From Serilophus lunatus (taxonomy: Eukaryota > Chordata > Aves > Passeriformes > Eurylaimidae), in contig VXBA01000661.1 in assembly GCA_013399895.1 (NCBI GenBank), forward strand, positions 1,049,489 to 1,113,488: a stretch of 64,000 nucleotides of DNA, given 5' to 3'. Positions 1-12,700 of the stretch are shown here, one piece after another. The translations under genes were made by a program, and so were the position numbers. How positions within the stretch are numbered: position 1 is the stretch's first letter; each line of letters opens with the position of its first letter. The notes under the pieces were generated by a model. It ran no database searches. It worked only from the letters and a program-made list of their open reading frames with translations, and was not told the DNA's origin.

Positions 1-210
1 GATGATAACTTAAAGATCCCACAGTTAGGACAGAAAATAATAAATTAAGCAATCTAGAAAGTGTGCAAATGGAGAAACTAGTGTTTAATGTAATAAGAGA
101 GCAATACTTCAACACAAAGGAGATGAGATAGTGAAACTAGTATGGTTTTACAATGTGAAATGTGTGTGAAATAATGGGGAAGGAATTGTCAAGGAATAGT
201 TGGAGGGCTA

Positions 211-392
211 TTATGTAATAAAGTAGGCGTAGAAAAATGTCGATGACTGCATTCCTGCATTTGGTTGGACTTGCTGTGGATTTGGCATACACAATTCAAA
301 ATCATTAGTATCGTTCTTCTTTCTTGAAAGCCCCTGTAGTCCTGATGCTGTTATAAGAGTCTCATTTTTAATTTTCAATGAGTTTTTAGCTT
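211..392 (-). other. Weak candidate terminal coding exon
   Basis: On the minus strand a pyrimidine-rich tract followed by CAG (about 393-416) could serve as a splice acceptor. From 392 down to 211 a frame stays open for about 59 codons and then meets a TAA stop. The segment keeps three CpGs (in the contexts aacgat, atcgac and tacgcc), which is more than the surrounding DNA. An ATTAAA, a variant poly(A) signal, lies about 120 bp beyond the stop on the same strand. I see no good donor inside it, so if real it would be a last exon. I do not recognise the protein, which is polar and rich in Asn, Lys and Gln. A frame of this length is also expected by chance in AT-rich DNA, so confidence is low. 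Confidence 0.13.
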
Positions 393-3300
393 CTGGCATT
401 TAAATAAGAAAAAGAATTACCTCATCGGACGAGTAAAAAGGAACCTAAGTATTTTTGAAAAGCACTGTGTTTTTAACCTTGTCTTGGCATATTTGAGTCT
501 TAAATTGTAAGTACTACTTTGACAATACTGATCTCTTATGTGCATGAAAAGTTGTCAGCAATTGCCAAAAGTGGAGATAGAGCAGAAAAGGTCAGCAGAA
601 ATGATTGATTAAACAAGTAGAAAGGCTGATTAAGAGAAAACAGTAAGCTGAATAAATAAAAACAATTTGGCAAAATGATGATAAAATATCTATATAAAAA
701 CATCAGATAACTCTAGAGGATAACTAGGTTCAGAAAACATGACAGCTTGCTTAAACTATGACTTTGAGTAACGGGTGCTATGAAACAAAAAGTAAAATGA
801 AATCAAAGGATGCTTATCAAAGTAATGAGTAAATTATTCTAGGTGATAGAAAAAATCTAAGGAAGGAAGTGGATTAAATAGTTTTGGAATACTGTATGGC
901 ATGAAATCTAGCTTTGGTAGGGGGATAAACTAGACAGAGATCTTCCCATTTCTAATTGTGAGTGCAGTGAGATGGTCTAAAGCCTCTGTACTTCTGCACC
1001 ACACTGATGTTCATTCTACTTTTTTGGGGACTTTTATCTTCCCTAAAAGAAGAGCAAAACTGAAGGTAACTGATCTTAGTGGAGACTATGAAATTAGGCT
1101 TGTTGTTGGGAGTATGATTACAGCAGAAAGTACTCTGAAGGCTAAACTTTGAACTCTTTAATAGGAAACAGACTTTCCAAAAGACAAATCAGAAGACTGG
1201 AGAAGAGAGCTCGGTTATAAACTTAGATAACCTCTTAGGCTGTGGAGCAGATGTCAAGAAATACATACATCGATTCAAAAGAAGCTGTTCCTTCAGTTCT
1301 TTCCTCCATTACAAGTATGAATGGTGTCTGCCACATTTAGGAGCAGATCCCAAAGACTGATTTGTGCTGGCCCCTTTCCTGCCACAATCACCTTTACACA
1401 TCAGCACTTCCTGGGTCAAACGGTAACCATTGGTACATCAGTATGTGACTTTAAGGGTGTATCTGTGGTCCTTTATGTTTCTTTGAGACGTAGAGGACAG
1501 TGTCAAAGGGCTCAAGATAGAGGATAAAAATACCAAAGTGCAAACTGTGAGAGAGCTACGAGGAATTTGGGACTGGTAGGCGTCAAAGACTGGCAAAACC
1601 GTGATAAGTCTTCCACAGTGAGCTCTTTACCACTTACTGACAATCAGTTTAGAGTATAAAACATACAACATGCTGCATATATACCCAGGAGCTCCATAGC
1701 AATGGACATAAGAGAATTTTCATGTTTTGTGAACAAGGATCTGTTCCATTTTCACACAGAATTAGAAATGTTGGCCTTGACTACATACAATGATGCAAAT
1801 AAGTGCTAGCAGCAGGTTCTCCCTAGGTGGCTCTAGAGAGGGCAGGATTTTTTGTATTTAATGAATATTCAGAGTTGGCAACAGCATTAACAGTTTTTAC
1901 TTTTAATGTTCATGTTTTTAGAGATTGTTTTGTGCTCCATGTTGATGACGTTTTTTTCTAGCCCCATCTGGAGTGTCTTAATTGGTCCTGCGCATGTTTA
2001 ACTTGTTTTGCCTTCCAGTCAATTACTGAAAGCTTCCCTTCCACTAATGTCCAACTGGGTGTTCTCTTCTACTGTACTTTCAGCAACATGTGTTCCCTCT
2101 ACATATATATCCAAATTTATATTGCTAGACAGTTTTGTCTCTGATTACAAACACAATTGCTTTTAAATGTGGGAAGTAGTCTGTTGCAAAGTCTGAATGT
2201 GCATGCAGGTATAAACTAGAGGAATTCCTGGATAATGTATAATGATTGGGAAGGAACCTTTAACTGAGCTGAAGAAGATGGCAGATGTGCATTCACAGGC
2301 TCTGATGCAGCAAAGTGCTTAAACACCTGTTTTACTTAAGAACACAGGCAACTCAATTGACGTTAATGGGACTATTCATGCTTAAAAATAAGCACATAGA
2401 TTGAAGAGCTGGATTGGATCCAGGAATATTAAGAGGCAGCAGCCATGGTATTTATGAATTGTCTTTTTCTCAGGCTTAGTAAGTTCATAAACCAATACCT
2501 GTAATAGTGGGATTGCTTCTGCTTTATGCAGCCACAGAAATGGAAGAAACAGGAAGGATGGAATAGTTCTACAGAATGGAATTAAAAGCCACTGAATTAG
2601 AATCTTCTTCCAGACACCAAGGACTGAAGAAGCCAGTTGAAACTTGAGAATTTTGGGTTTCCTTTCTAATAGCTATACTTCTATGATGTCAAGTTAATAT
2701 ACCCCATGCCAAACTTTAATATTTTATATGGATCTCTCTCTGGCCTTCTAGCTGCAGAAGGAAGAAGCCTCAGTTTGGTTAGGGGGAACTTTGCTTGGTG
2801 ATTTTTTACTTTTCACCCAATGAAAAGTGCCTTTCTGACATGGTATTTTTCAAAAAGCAAGGCACATGTCTATGCTTTTAGCTCTCTTCAGGCTAATGCT
2901 GCATCTTCAGAACCACTTCTACCTACTGCTCTGTACAAATGTCTTTGGCTGTCTTGCAAGCAAGGAAAATGATAGTGATGAATGAAACAAAGGAATTTGC
3001 TGACTCTTCTGTGTGAAGTCATATCAAGTACTAATGAAAATGCTGGGTCTGCTTCGTTTGAAAGCAACTCAACATAGAATCTCCACTCTGAGTTCTTTTA
3101 TGTGAATCACTCATTCCCATTGATAATAGAAAGAAATGCCTTTCCTTACATCCTAATAAATCTGAAGAACATTATGCAAATTGAAAAATGCACCTTTGTC
3201 AGAATGCTGTCAGGTAGCACCTTTCACTCTGGAGAACTATTTGTAAGCACAGGGAAACATCGAGAAAGTAGTAATAAATTGCTCTGGTACACTGTTCTGG

Positions 3301-4730
3301 CAGCCGTTAATAAATCAATGTGAAGGGGAGTTCTGAAGGGCAAAATGTTGCTGTCGGTAGGTGTCCAATTTAATTTTGCTCAAAATTAATATTTCGGATA
3401 TGATAAGTGAGCTGGCAGGAACAGATTTTATGATTAATTCTATGGAGTCAAAAATGCTTTGATGGCACTTTAATAGCAGCTTCACTGATCTAAAAGTCCC
3501 TTCAACTGGCTAGTGTGCTTCAGTTCCCAAATTATATTATTAAACCTCTTTTGTTGGCTTGTAAATAATGAAATGTTGCATATTAAAAGGTGAAGTTTGT
3601 ACTGCGTCCAGCTCTACTCGTGTAAAGTGATGGAGACTTGACTTGGACTTATAGTGGTTTAAACAAAATCAGATAAAGGTCTTTTGAGAAAACAACCATA
3701 AGTTATTTTGTTAGGTACCTAATTCTCTTGACCCTGCCAAAGGAGAATTTAGAAGTCCTTGATTTTGTGCTGGAATGAACTACGGAAACGTTGGAAGGTT
3801 CATTAGTATCTAGTTAGGGTGGACTGAGAAAGCTTATAAATGTAGAATGATGTTAACAACAAATATGCATTTTGCTTCACAGTGAAGACCTTTCATTCCC
3901 GCATCTCAGGGACCTTTGCAAATGTTAATCAGTGAAGATTTGCTGTACTCTTGTCAAATTTCATACCTAACATTTGTATGTACAAAACCATTTCTTTAAT
4001 GGAGTTGTCCTTTGTATTGGACATTTGCTGATATGCCAGCTTCTGAAGGAGATTCTTCTATTATCACTTCACTGATAGAAAAACTGAGGTACAAAAGGGC
4101 AAGTTCACTTCTAAGTTAAATGCTCCCTTGAATCAGTAAGCATTTTACAAGTTTTTGCTGATAATTTTTCTTGTAAGCCACAGACTTCCTAAATCTTGAG
4201 ACAGGCGTGGTTCTAGAAATTTGTAAAAGCAAAAAGGCACTCTGAGTGGAGTGTTTGGATGTACATATGCATATTAGAAATGGGAAGATGCATTTATGCA
4301 ATACAGATGAAAAATCATGCGGATGCATAAAATGTATAAGAAAACTGATTAACTTTAGCAATGTAAATTACCCTTATGTTTATGCATTTCTTGACTTTAG
4401 AATATTCATTAAAAGCCGTAGAAACAAGACATGTTGCTAGTTGTTTCCAAGAAGGTAGTACTCAACCTGATTAACTCATATTTTGAGCATAGCGTACATA
4501 TACTGAATTTTTGTAGAGTCTATAGTTTATATTCTTTGTACCAAAGTGTACACTGGAGGAGTGAAATGAAAGCTTTTGTCAATTTTACTCTATTTGGGTG
4601 GGGTTTATACCAGCTCATCTTTCCCAAATTTTATCTGTTTATGTTAGAAGCTGGATTATGCCAGGTTCAACATACAGCCATTAAAGTCAGCAAACATCAG
4701 TGGCAAAAGTAATGGCATCAGTGTCAGAAG

Positions 4731-5140
4731 CAACTTGTGGGGCAGAGGTATTTGGTGCTGGAGAGCCTCTGCTTTCCCTCTCCCTGTGCTGTGACACTGC
4801 TCCAGCTGATGTTACTTCTTCAAACTTGTCAGACTGAACAGGGACTAGGGTTTGTGACCAGCTCTGAGCTGGATCCAGTGAACCTCAGTCCTGAGTGACA
4901 AATGAAGCGTCCCCTAGATATTCCTGGTGACTCCAGAAAGGGAGCTTGGGCTCTCCAGAAAGGTGCTTCCTTCATTTCCTCTGTTTGTCTGCCATCGGGG
5001 ACGTTGCTACTGTGAGCTCTGCTCAGTTCCTGGATCCTGAGGACCTGAGCCCAGCTTTGCTGGAGGCTCCCCAGTTTGGCCATTCTGCTTTGCAAATACA
5101 CAGAATGCTGCCACTGTCGCTCCTGTCAGAAAGCCATTAG
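4731..5140. other. GC-richer patch of unknown nature
   Basis: About 400 bp here are visibly richer in G and C than the flanks. Overlapping frames are open on both strands (minus 4829-5101, plus 4946-5140), which is the usual by-product of higher GC rather than proof of coding. There is no LTR-like TG...CA boundary, no CR1 octamer tail and no recognisable protein motif. It may be an old repeat, a processed fragment or simply a compositional fluctuation. Confidence 0.25.
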
Positions 5141-6699
5141 GAAAGAACAATGTAAACCTGGCATTGCTTGACAGCCAAACTCCAGCTGTCAGTCATGGGA
5201 GAAGCATCATTAATTTCTGAGGGGCTTTCTTATATATCTGAATGAGTAAATGAAAAGGTGAAAATAAAAAATAAATTCTCTTGTATAAATTGAGCACTTG
5301 GATTATAAACTAGCCGTAATGTTCTGTTTCTGTGGCAACACAGAGGGACTGAAGGCTCTTACAGTAGTAGTTCTCTGACTCATTCCTTGAAATTAATGCA
5401 GTCTTTTAATTTGAGACTGTTGGTTTGGCAAAAGAACTTCAGAAGCAACACTTTGATGTTTTTTTGTAGCTGAGGAGAAGCCTTTAATTAGGTCACCTAA
5501 ACTTAATTTTCTTTTAAACTGTTCACTTTCACAATTCCTTTTTCCTTTCCTTCCTTTGATGTTTCAAAATATATGCCAGTGATATTTAAGTTTATTTATT
5601 ATGCACTGGCTTTAAACCTTTGCTATTAACATTTACTTATATGCTTGAAAATTGATTAATTAATTAAGTGTAGAAGGAGAATTATTCATTCATGTTTCAT
5701 TTAACATTCTACATGCTTGTCACACTCTACGTGTTGTATTCTGTACCAGTAACAACTCTAGTGGGTGGAAAAGGGTGTTATGTCTCCCAGCACAATGGCC
5801 TTCATGATTTTAATTCTATATGTAGGATGAAAATTAATTTTGACTAAGTCACTAAGAACAACCTAACTTCTGAGCTGAGCTGCGAAATCAGACACAGACA
5901 GATCAACCTGAATGTGGGGAAATGTTATGTAAAGAGTTCTATAGGACCTAATGGTGGAGTCTGTGATGGCATTATCTAACAATTCTTTATTGTTTAGGAG
6001 GGTCAGAGAAGGAAGGTTTTGTTGATGTGCATGTTCAAACATGATCTGATTCTTGATCTGAGAGTTTACACAATTATTCTCATCCAAAGAGGGAGCAGAA
6101 ACAGTATCAAATGACCTGTCATGCAGTTAAAAGGATGAAATTCAGCCTGTGCAGTGGTACACACCATTACCCACGCACTGTTAATGTTCTATATTAGCAG
6201 CCCCATACTGAGCACAGTGCTGGTTTGGGCTGGATCCTCACAGAGACTGAGATTCATCTCTGGTAAATGCTGATGAATATTTGTAGTGCCAGTCTGCCAA
6301 GCATCTGATGAATGAAATTAATTTGCATGAAGCATCAAGTGTCTTTTGTGCTTGATTTGAGGGACTGAAGAATCAGTTGCATTAGGGGGATGATGTGTTT
6401 ATGGGCAGTTCTTCAGTCAAACCAGGAAGTGGTGGTGTTGTCCACCAGTTGGTGCAGCAAAGCAGCTTCTCTTTCCAGTCTCCAATATGTCCACATGTGT
6501 CTCACCTTGCAGAGGACAGAAGGGACATGTGATACCTCACCTGGTACAATAAAATTATTAGAAGGACAAAATGGACAGGTTTGGGAGCAATAAGCCAATG
6601 GTTTCTATGAATATGGTGGTACACTGAGAAAAATTAGTAAACTGTCATTTTCCCCATCATTTTTAGATCTGTCCTTTTTATTAGTTCTGTTTTGCTGTT

Positions 6700-6716
6700 C
6701 CCCCCCCCCTTTTTTT
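6700..6716. repeat. Homopolymer junction C10T7
   Basis: Ten C residues run directly into seven T residues. This is a low-complexity pyrimidine tract and a likely spot for indel sequencing error. The complementary strand carries a G10 run. Confidence 0.85.
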
Positions 6717-8900
6717 AAGGAAATTCCCAGTTCAAAACACAAATAAGGTGCATCTATAAGATAAGAATATATAAATGAGTCCCTTTTGTCTTCAGAAATG
6801 TGCCTCCTTGTCAGTGCAGTGTTATGTGGCTGTTTTTTTTATCTCCTGATGTGGTGGTATATCACAAAATCAGAACTGGGTAGCTAATAGCAGAGCTGTA
6901 TTATGTCAAGAACAGGCTTCTTCAGAAAAGGAGCTATTTAGGAAAAGTAACTATGCTAGCGCATTATAGAGTATAGAAAAGAGTTATTAGTCATCTTAAT
7001 GCCTCTCTTTTTTTTTCTTTTTTTGCAAAAGCACCATTGTTCCCTGAAGAACATTCCCCTTGTTCTCTGTAGCTTTCAGTAATCCAGATGGACAGAAATC
7101 CATTGTCACTGCAATGAAACAAAATCTAACAAAGAACAGGATCACAGCACCGTGTGCTGAGATTTTAGTCAGGTGCATGTGGTGAGCAGGAAAGCATTGA
7201 AGGTTTTTGTTTCTGTAGAAGATGCAGAGACAGAAAGTGAAGACGTCAGAGTGTGATCTGGAGCAAAACATTATTCTTCCAGTAGGTGTGTTTTTTGCAC
7301 AAAAAATAATAGAGGAGCAAGAGAAGGGGGTAATCAAATAGGAGATGAGTGACATATAACAAAAAAGATTTTATGATCCATCCTTGGGGAAACTTTGGCA
7401 GAAAAATCTGACACCTGATGTATCATCTGGTGCATTCCAGGGAGGAAAAAATGTATTGTTGGCAGTTTCTGTAAACACCTCAGAGATAAGAGCTGCCTCT
7501 GGCTTAGGATGGCATGATGGTATTGAGAAAGAAGGGAATGCTTGCAGATGCAAGGAAATTAAAGTGAATTTGGTACTGAAATGCTAATGGTCTCTTTCAG
7601 TGCATCATAGTTTGAAACTCAAGACACACAGTATGTTACATTTGTTTTTCCTGTTCTCTCATGCTTTGATTAGGCTACATAAATAGAATCATATTAAATT
7701 GTATGTCATCTTACCATCTGCAATTGAAATTCAAGGCTATAGCTTGCAGTCTTTTGATTGAGATGCAGGAGTTTCTGGTAAGGCCATTTCATAAAAGAAT
7801 TTACTGTGTCTGTTTTGCAAAAAGATCAGGTTTCTCCCCTTGCTTTAAAATTTTGTCAGTTCACTGAGTTATTTCATTGCTCAGGGACATTTTGTTTAAC
7901 TGACAAGTGATTAATAAAGAATAAACCTTCTGCACCAAGAGGTATACCTAATAGTCCTGTTATTGATAAACTGAGGTCAGGTTCAGTGCTGTACATACTC
8001 AAAAATAAATACGTATAATGGAAATCTTAGAGGTGTAGGATGATTGCTGTCATAACTTCTGCCATGAAAGAAGGTCTAGGCCATACAGAAAGAAGGTTGG
8101 GAAAAATGGTACTTGATATTAGGTCTTTTCTAGCATAGATTCTGTAATACTTCTTAGAAGATAGCTTTGGAGGTACTGGTAAGAGACTTAATGGAAGCCA
8201 GAGAAAAAGTCAGATCTGTTTGCCCGCCCACATAAAGACATAGGTCAGTTGTACATAGATGTTCTTCCATGTAAAGTGATAGCATGGAGCTTCTGAAATT
8301 CCTGTGTGCTTGATGGATTTGTACTCTGGATATTCATTGTTATGAATGCTTTTATTTGTATTTTGCACTCTAAGGCTGAACTAGGATAAAACTTACATAT
8401 CTGGGTTCTTGCTGACTTTTTTGTGGTTTATGCAGCCCTTTATACCTGTGCAAAATGACAGTCTGGTGCAGTGGGGTTTGATCTCCAAGGCGCAAATGGG
8501 TAAAGGAAGACCCTTTTCAGACAGCTGCGTGGAGTTTACACTAGCAAATTGTTGAGAGTTCACAAATTGAAAAGGTGTGAAAACCTCTTGGATCTGAGAC
8601 GCTGCCTAGTCAAACATGTTTTCTTGCTGCTGTCCTGTCACAAACCCAGGATTTGTACTCTGCTCAAGTGGGTATGAATTACTCCCATTCAGATTTAACA
8701 GTAATTATGTACAGGATGTCAGACACTTCACACAGTCTCAGTGTCTGCACCAACATAAAAGACAGTAGAGAATTTAGTTTGTAATCAGCATTGATGTTTC
8801 TGATTTGTAGAGTGATAGATTGGTTACCCTTACAGAGGCTTTTAGCAGGTTTACCTCAGGCTGGGTCACTGTCCAATGCTGTGTCTGAGGAGAAGGACTT

Positions 8901-9134
8901 GTGGGTGTTGATAAGAACCTCATCTTGACCCGCCAGTGTGGGCTTAGAGCCCAGAAACCCCCCTATTCTGGGCTGCATCAGGAGGAATGTAGCCAGCAGG
9001 TCAGGGGAGGGGATTCTATCCCTCTGCTGTGCTATGCTCTCGGGAGACTCGACCTGGAGCAATGCATTCAGCTTTGGGATCCACAGAATAATAAGGATGG
9101 GGAGCTGCTGGAGCAAGTCCAGAGGAGGCCATGA
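8901..9134 (+). pseudogene. CR1 ORF2 C-terminal remnant, frameshifted
   Basis: Translated + strand frames carry pieces of the CR1 ORF2 protein, downstream of the reverse transcriptase catalytic core. One frame gives a segment beginning LGCIRRNVASR (ATG-opened frame from 8938). The homologous reading then jumps to the frame used from 8901, which gives QLWDPQNNKDGELLEQVQRR. The change of frame between these two stretches indicates at least one indel since insertion. No catalytic reverse transcriptase motif lies in this fragment, so no activity is possible. The comparison with CR1 consensus is from memory. Confidence 0.8.
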
Positions 9135-9139
9135 AGATT

Positions 9140-9366
9140 GTTAGAAGGCTGGAGCACCTCTTCTATGGAGACAGGCTGAGAGAACTGGGGGTTGTTCAGC
9201 CTGGAAAATAAAAGACTTCAGGGAGACCTTTGAGCCCCTTCCACTGCCTAAAGGATCTCCAAGAGAGCTAGAGGGACTTTGGACAAGGGCCTGGAGGAAC
9301 AGGACAAGGGAGAATGGCTTCAAACTGACTGAGAGCAGGATAAGATTAGATATTAAGAAGAAATTG
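9140..9366 (+). repeat. First copy of an identical 227-bp direct repeat inside CR1
   Basis: This stretch and 9368-9594 read base for base the same over 227 positions, beginning GTTAGAAGGCTGG and ending AGAAGAAATTG. They are separated by a single N at 9367. The CR1 around them is clearly diverged from the consensus I recall, so perfect identity between the two copies does not fit an old duplication. Confidence 0.93.
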
Positions 9367-9367
9367 N
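9367..9367. other. Single-base assembly ambiguity joining duplicated ends
   Basis: One N sits exactly at the junction of the two identical 227-bp blocks. This is the signature of two contigs whose overlapping ends were abutted rather than merged. Removing one block and the N restores a continuous CR1 that reads through 'agaaattg-ttccctgtgagg' as in ordinary copies. Confidence 0.9.
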
Positions 9368-9594
9368 GTTAGAAGGCTGGAGCACCTCTTCTATGGAGAC
9401 AGGCTGAGAGAACTGGGGGTTGTTCAGCCTGGAAAATAAAAGACTTCAGGGAGACCTTTGAGCCCCTTCCACTGCCTAAAGGATCTCCAAGAGAGCTAGA
9501 GGGACTTTGGACAAGGGCCTGGAGGAACAGGACAAGGGAGAATGGCTTCAAACTGACTGAGAGCAGGATAAGATTAGATATTAAGAAGAAATTG
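9368..9594 (+). repeat. Second copy of the identical 227-bp direct repeat inside CR1
   Basis: This is the second block of the pair described at 9140-9366. The sequence after it (from 9595) continues the normal CR1 order, whereas the sequence after the first block is only the N. The second block is therefore the one correctly joined to the 3' end, and the first is correctly joined to the 5' side. Confidence 0.93.
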
Positions 9595-9788
9595 TTCCCT
9601 GTGAGGGTGGTGAGGCCCTGGCAGAAGTTGCCCAGAGAAGCTGTGGCTGCCCCATCCCTAGAAGTGTTCAAGGTCAGGTTGGATGGGGCTTGGAGCAACC
9701 TAATCTAATGGAAGGTGTCCCTGCCCATGGCAAAGAGTTGGAATGAAATGACCTTTAAGGACCCTTCTAACCCAAACTATTCTATGAT

Positions 9789-12700
9789 ATGTTACTTTGT
9801 GATAGTCACTGTCAGGCTGTGTGACTCTGTAGTTTCTGGACTGTTTTGATACCAGTCACTGTTAGTGAGATTCTCTGAAATAAATAACCAACAGTACCCT
9901 TCACTTCATACTTGCTTTTCTCATTCCTGATAAGCTTGGACACTTGGGACCTTGTAACTAATAAATCATTGACAGCAAAACATAAGAGTGTCTGCCCAAC
10001 ACAGAGGTTCTTTCATCTCTCGTGAAGGATCTGTCATCTAATTGACGCCTTTAGTCTGAAGTTTCTGAAACCATGTTGCTCTTAATAAATGTTAACTAAG
10101 CATTAACCTGTCATTGATCTGTACGTGTTAAGGAAAAGCAAAGCCAGCAAGCTGTGGAACACTTTATATTTGCATTTTGTGGTAAAATGCTCTGATTTTC
10201 ATAGAATAAAGCAGCGATGCTCAGTGATATGCAAAATAATCCCCATATATCATCTCTGGCAAATAGAGGCACAGCTGACGGACAGACTGCTTTCAGGGAA
10301 GGGTGACTGGTTCGATCTGCAGGTACAGTCCAAGTCCTAGGCTGTTAAGGGATAGCTGGTTTTACTGGTCTGCTGTACTTATTTAATTTTTTTCTTGGTG
10401 TTCTGGGGGGCCTTGAACATCTGTTGTTATTGCTTCTTACCTCTGCCACCTCTCTCCATCTTACCAGTGCTTTCTGTTACACAAACAAGTGATTCAGTGT
10501 TCAACACAAGCAAGGGTAAGAAGTCTCTCAGAAGTGTTAAATGGGTTGAAGGCAGTGTGTTTTTTCTAGAGCTGGGAAGTTTCTGGAGACAGTGGCAGTT
10601 TTTAGCTTACAATCTATTACCAGTTATGCTTAGAAAATTGATATCCAAGTCTAAACTAACCAAATGTTGCTAGAATAGCTGTGCTGAAACTTAAGGCATA
10701 TTGACAAGCTGTGTGGGGCAGCTGTACAGCAAACTGGGTTTTTTCGCTCTTTCTTATTCTGATTTTTTTGAAAGGAATATTTTATTCCATTGTAACTATG
10801 ACCACAATAAAGCTTTTGTAAACATGATTGATAAATGTTGCAAAATCATACTCTTAGTCTTATTTTAAAGGGTCAAAAGGTTTTATTATACCTGTCCTTA
10901 TTACTGTTACTCAGTTCTTATAACCTGTAAAACAACTGAGCATGGAGAGAGGAATGAGAAGAGGACAAGGGGGCTCACAGTGGTGCTCCCATTGCATTTT
11001 GTATTTGATTTTCTGGCTACCTCTATCATTCTTTTCTGGTTAAAATGCTGAAGAGGATGATAGTTGTGATATTTAAGGAAATATGCCATCTCTGTCTATT
11101 AGAAGTGTCTTGTTTTTCATAAAGACTCATTCCACTTTAACCACAAAAGAGGGATTTTTAATTAGACTTCTCAATCCCATTAGGAAAAACAAATACCGAT
11201 ACTTAACTACTCATATATGACTTGATAGAAAATTGCTAATATAATTAGATTTTAATAGTGTTAATGACTCTCATGTCTTATTAATAATAATTAAATCTAA
11301 TGCAAGACTCTATGAAAAATTGTTACTGCCTATTTTCCTACCCTAAATGTAAAACAGTTGTATGTATGTGAGGCCAATGTTTCTCTTGTTCTGTGAAGTC
11401 AGGTGGTGCTGTGGTATTTTGCATCACAGCCCAACTGGCCCAGGGCAGGAGCATTTTCAAGTGGATCTAGTCAACAGGTAGAATGTTTAATCTGTAGTAA
11501 GTTTGTATTCTTAGAAGTATTGCAGGAAGCACTGAGATTCTGTAAAAGAGAGATAAAAATAAAAACTTAAGCTGGAGATTTACAGGATATATGCACTAAC
11601 CAGCCAGTATTGGTGCACTAATAAATAGCTGTGAAAAGGTTTTTCATTAAAAATCTTGCTGAAATTTTGCCAGTGGAGGAAAGTATGAGGATAAGAGGGG
11701 CTGTATCACGTGCAATTATAAAAACATCTGGATACCTTTGCTGTTGTCAACACTTCACAAGTGACCTTGTTGAAAATGTGAATCATCTATATCAAAATGC
11801 TTTCTGGGAGCAGATCCATGCTTTGGCCTTTCAAAATCCAAGTCTGGACTGCTGGAATACAAGCATAAAAACTGCAAGTGAGTTGTATGACTTTAGCAAC
11901 AGACTAAGGAGTAAACTATGTGCCAGTGCTAGAAGATTAATAAAATTGTAGATGTTTGTACAAGTAATTTGAAACACGAGTATAGCTACAAATAAAGATT
12001 CATTAAGATGCTTAAAATCAGGTTTCTACATGGCTTAAAGGGAAGTATAGTGTTCATTGTGGTTCTGGAAAGACAGGTAGACTCACACTTCTGTAATTAC
12101 TATTTTATTTGTACAGACTCCCATGCAAGAGACAGTAATTAGTCTTGAGGATTTTATACACACCCAATTTATATCCAAATCCAGGCTTTACATGTCACTG
12201 TCTAGGCAAAACTGCATGAAACTTTCTCTTAAATCAAAAACCAAACACCCTGCAAAAGAAACCTCAATACTGTGCTTGTATTTTTTTTCCAGCCTCATAT
12301 ATCTCTACTTTCAGAGCCTGCCATTACTTTTGCTGTATTTTCTTTGTGACAGAACATTGCATTCAGGCCCTTAGGCTGCCTTTCATCCTGGCATTCAATA
12401 ATAATGGACAGCGTGTAAAGATCTGTAATCAAAAGGTAAACACTACAGCGTTGTGTACAAATAACTCTTGAGATATTTATCCTGAAAGACATCCAGGTTA
12501 ACATTTTAGCTGAGGACACTAGGGAAAACCTTCCTGGTGGTGAGCGAGTTCCTTTTTTTGTTGGTTTTGTTTTGTCTTGTGTTCAGCTGTCTCCCAAGCA
12601 CATCGAGCTGTGTGAGCTGCAACACAGAGCTGCTGCAGCACTGAGGCCATTTTAACCCGACAGCTCTCTGGAATTCATCCACTCCTGTTTTCTTCGCGTT

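Larger units (their letters stand above)
1..8860. other. Unique AT-rich DNA, no confirmed gene
   Basis: I see no convincing gene in this stretch. The reading frames present are short, on both strands, and match no protein family I recognise. The sequence is AT-rich with few CpGs, as expected of avian intron or intergenic DNA. Items inside it that deserve their own entries are a weak minus-strand exon candidate at 211-392, a GC-richer patch at about 4731-5140, and a C10T7 homopolymer junction at 6700-6716. I saw no interspersed repeat with recognisable ends. Old, highly diverged repeats could be present and would need a profile search to detect. Confidence 0.6.
8861..9788 (+). mobile_element. 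CR1 LINE fragment, 5'-truncated, 3' end intact
   Basis: This is the 3' part of a chicken-repeat-1 (CR1) non-LTR retrotransposon, the dominant LINE of birds. The last part of ORF2 (the end of the reverse transcriptase region) is followed by the short 3' UTR and an ATTCTATG-type end at 9779-9788. Typical CR1 landmarks are visible: the 'gagggtggtgaggccctgg' segment (9603-9621), the 'gatggggcttggagcaacct' segment (near 9681) and the 'aaggacccttctaacccaaa' segment (near 9758). The 5' edge is approximate. Substitutions and frameshifts show a dead copy. Its apparent length is inflated by an internal 227-bp repeat that is probably an assembly error, as described at 9140-9594. Confidence 0.95.

Noticed and set aside
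3598..3616. GTACTGCGTCCAGCTCT, identical to a stretch of CR1 ORF2 as I recall it
   Set aside because: Neither flank continues the CR1 match. A 17-base island alone is not enough to call an element.
10303..10325. GGTTCGATC, resembling a tRNA T-loop
   Set aside because: No acceptor stem, D arm or anticodon arm can be folded around it.
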